In this document: positions 5,818 through 6,235 of the stretch, one piece after another
How positions within the stretch are numbered: position 1 is the stretch's first letter
Layout of the letters: the number at the start of each line of letters is the position of its first letter
Assembly (NCBI GenBank): GCA_016874895.1
Contig: VGSX01000220.1
Location: 1-6,235 of the forward strand
Direction: 5' to 3'
Length of the DNA: 6,235 nt
Source: Deltaproteobacteria bacterium
GTDB taxonomy: Bacteria > Desulfobacterota > Desulfobaccia > Desulfobaccales > Desulfobaccaceae
The notes under the pieces: generated by a model
Database searches by the model: none
The model's input: the letters and a program-made list of their open reading frames with translations, nothing else
Told to the model about the DNA's origin: nothing
Position numbers and translations under genes: made by a program

Positions 5818-6235
5818 ATGACACGTGCCTTGTCCAGTAAAAACGCGCCCTGGATCCTGGTGGTCATTTTTCTTCTGGCCACAGCCATCACCGGGACGGG
5901 CTATTGTTCCTACCAGACCGACAAAGAATTCCATCTCAAGGAACCGGTCCGATCGGATGGGTCCCTTTCTTCCAAGAGTTTACCCTCCAGCCGAGCTGGA
6001 GGGGAACGTTATGGCTTGTACAGCGGCAGCACCGTATTGGGCCTGGTTCTGGCCGCAGGTCTGGCCTGCCTGTTCCTCTGGCGGCGGCAGCAGATGGGCG
6101 GTGCGCTGATATTGGCGCAAAAAGGGGCGGAACAGGGGAGAAAGCTCTCGAGTATCTTATCCGCCCTCCCGGACCAGATATTTCTCATCGACCGGACCGG
6201 CCGTTGCCAGTTTGCCAACCAGGCGACCTTAGGTA
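5818..6235 (+). CDS. Membrane-anchored PAS-domain signalling protein, probable sensor histidine kinase (3' truncated by window)
   Basis: ATG 5818 opens a frame that stays open for 139 codons to the window end. It is preceded by AAAGAGG at 5805-5811, a well-placed ribosome site. The first membrane segment spans about residues 12-29. A roughly 40-residue polar stretch (30-68), probably periplasmic, follows. The second segment (about 69-88) is closed by the positive stop WRRQQ. A short helical linker (about 93-110) leads into LSALPDQIFLIDRTGRCQFAN (about 114-134), the typical beginning of a PAS domain. Two membrane segments, a linker and PAS are common in sensor histidine kinases, but diguanylate cyclases and methyl-accepting proteins share this start, and the output domain is outside the window. 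The periplasmic stretch is short and serine-rich with no recognisable ligand domain, so any signal may be sensed by PAS or within the membrane. It is transcribed away from the envelope genes. Confidence 0.8.
   Translation, partial: MTRALSSKNAPWILVVIFLLATAITGTGYCSYQTDKEFHLKEPVRSDGSLSSKSLPSSRAGGERYGLYSGSTVLGLVLAAGLACLFLWRRQQMGGALILAQKGAEQGRKLSSILSALPDQIFLIDRTGRCQFANQATLG

Noticed and set aside
5825..6109. A closed 94-codon plus-strand frame near the right end
   Set aside because: It overlaps the frame from 5818 in another phase. The 5818 frame has a ribosome site, two membrane helices and a PAS start, and runs off the edge, so it is the real gene.

Overview
The window reads as a stretch of chromosome from a Gram-negative anaerobe. 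Coding regions are GC-rich, and AT-rich DNA is confined to the two larger gaps between genes. A lipopolysaccharide (LPS) export permease and an ArnT-like lipid glycosyltransferase point to an LPS-type outer membrane. A tungsten-type aldehyde oxidoreductase with a polyferredoxin partner points to anaerobic, low-potential redox metabolism. A Desulfobacterota-like (deltaproteobacterial) sulfate reducer or syntroph would fit, but this is an inference from gene content, not a sequence match. No mobile element, CRISPR array, tRNA or rRNA was seen.

Left block, plus strand (1-2446). The last 77 codons of a glycogen/starch phosphorylase enter from the left edge. A 23-nt gap leads to a 147-residue ferredoxin with four [4Fe-4S] cysteine quartets. 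Its stop codon overlaps the start of a 582-residue aldehyde ferredoxin oxidoreductase (AOR) family protein. The tight spacing suggests one transcription unit, in which phosphorolysis of stored glucan sits beside a two-subunit aldehyde-oxidising module. The AOR-family subunit keeps the cluster cysteines and two active-site residues, but departs from the classical pterin-binding motifs. This module is the most interesting part of the window.

Middle (2447-2714). This is a convergent intergenic gap with small hairpins and one perfect 9-bp inverted repeat, probably serving transcription termination from both sides.

Right block, minus strand (5554 down to 2715). An ArnT/PMT-like membrane glycosyltransferase is followed by the LPS-export permease lptF, whose start lies inside the end of the glycosyltransferase gene. 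Both proteins act at the inner membrane on lipid-linked envelope saccharides. The usual partner lptG is not next to lptF here.

Right edge (5555-6235). A divergent, AT-rich intergenic region separates the glycosyltransferase from a plus-strand gene that runs off the window. That gene encodes a protein with two membrane segments and the start of a PAS domain, most likely a sensor kinase or another signalling protein.

I see no wholly novel system. The glgP / polyferredoxin / divergent-AOR arrangement is the part worth following up.
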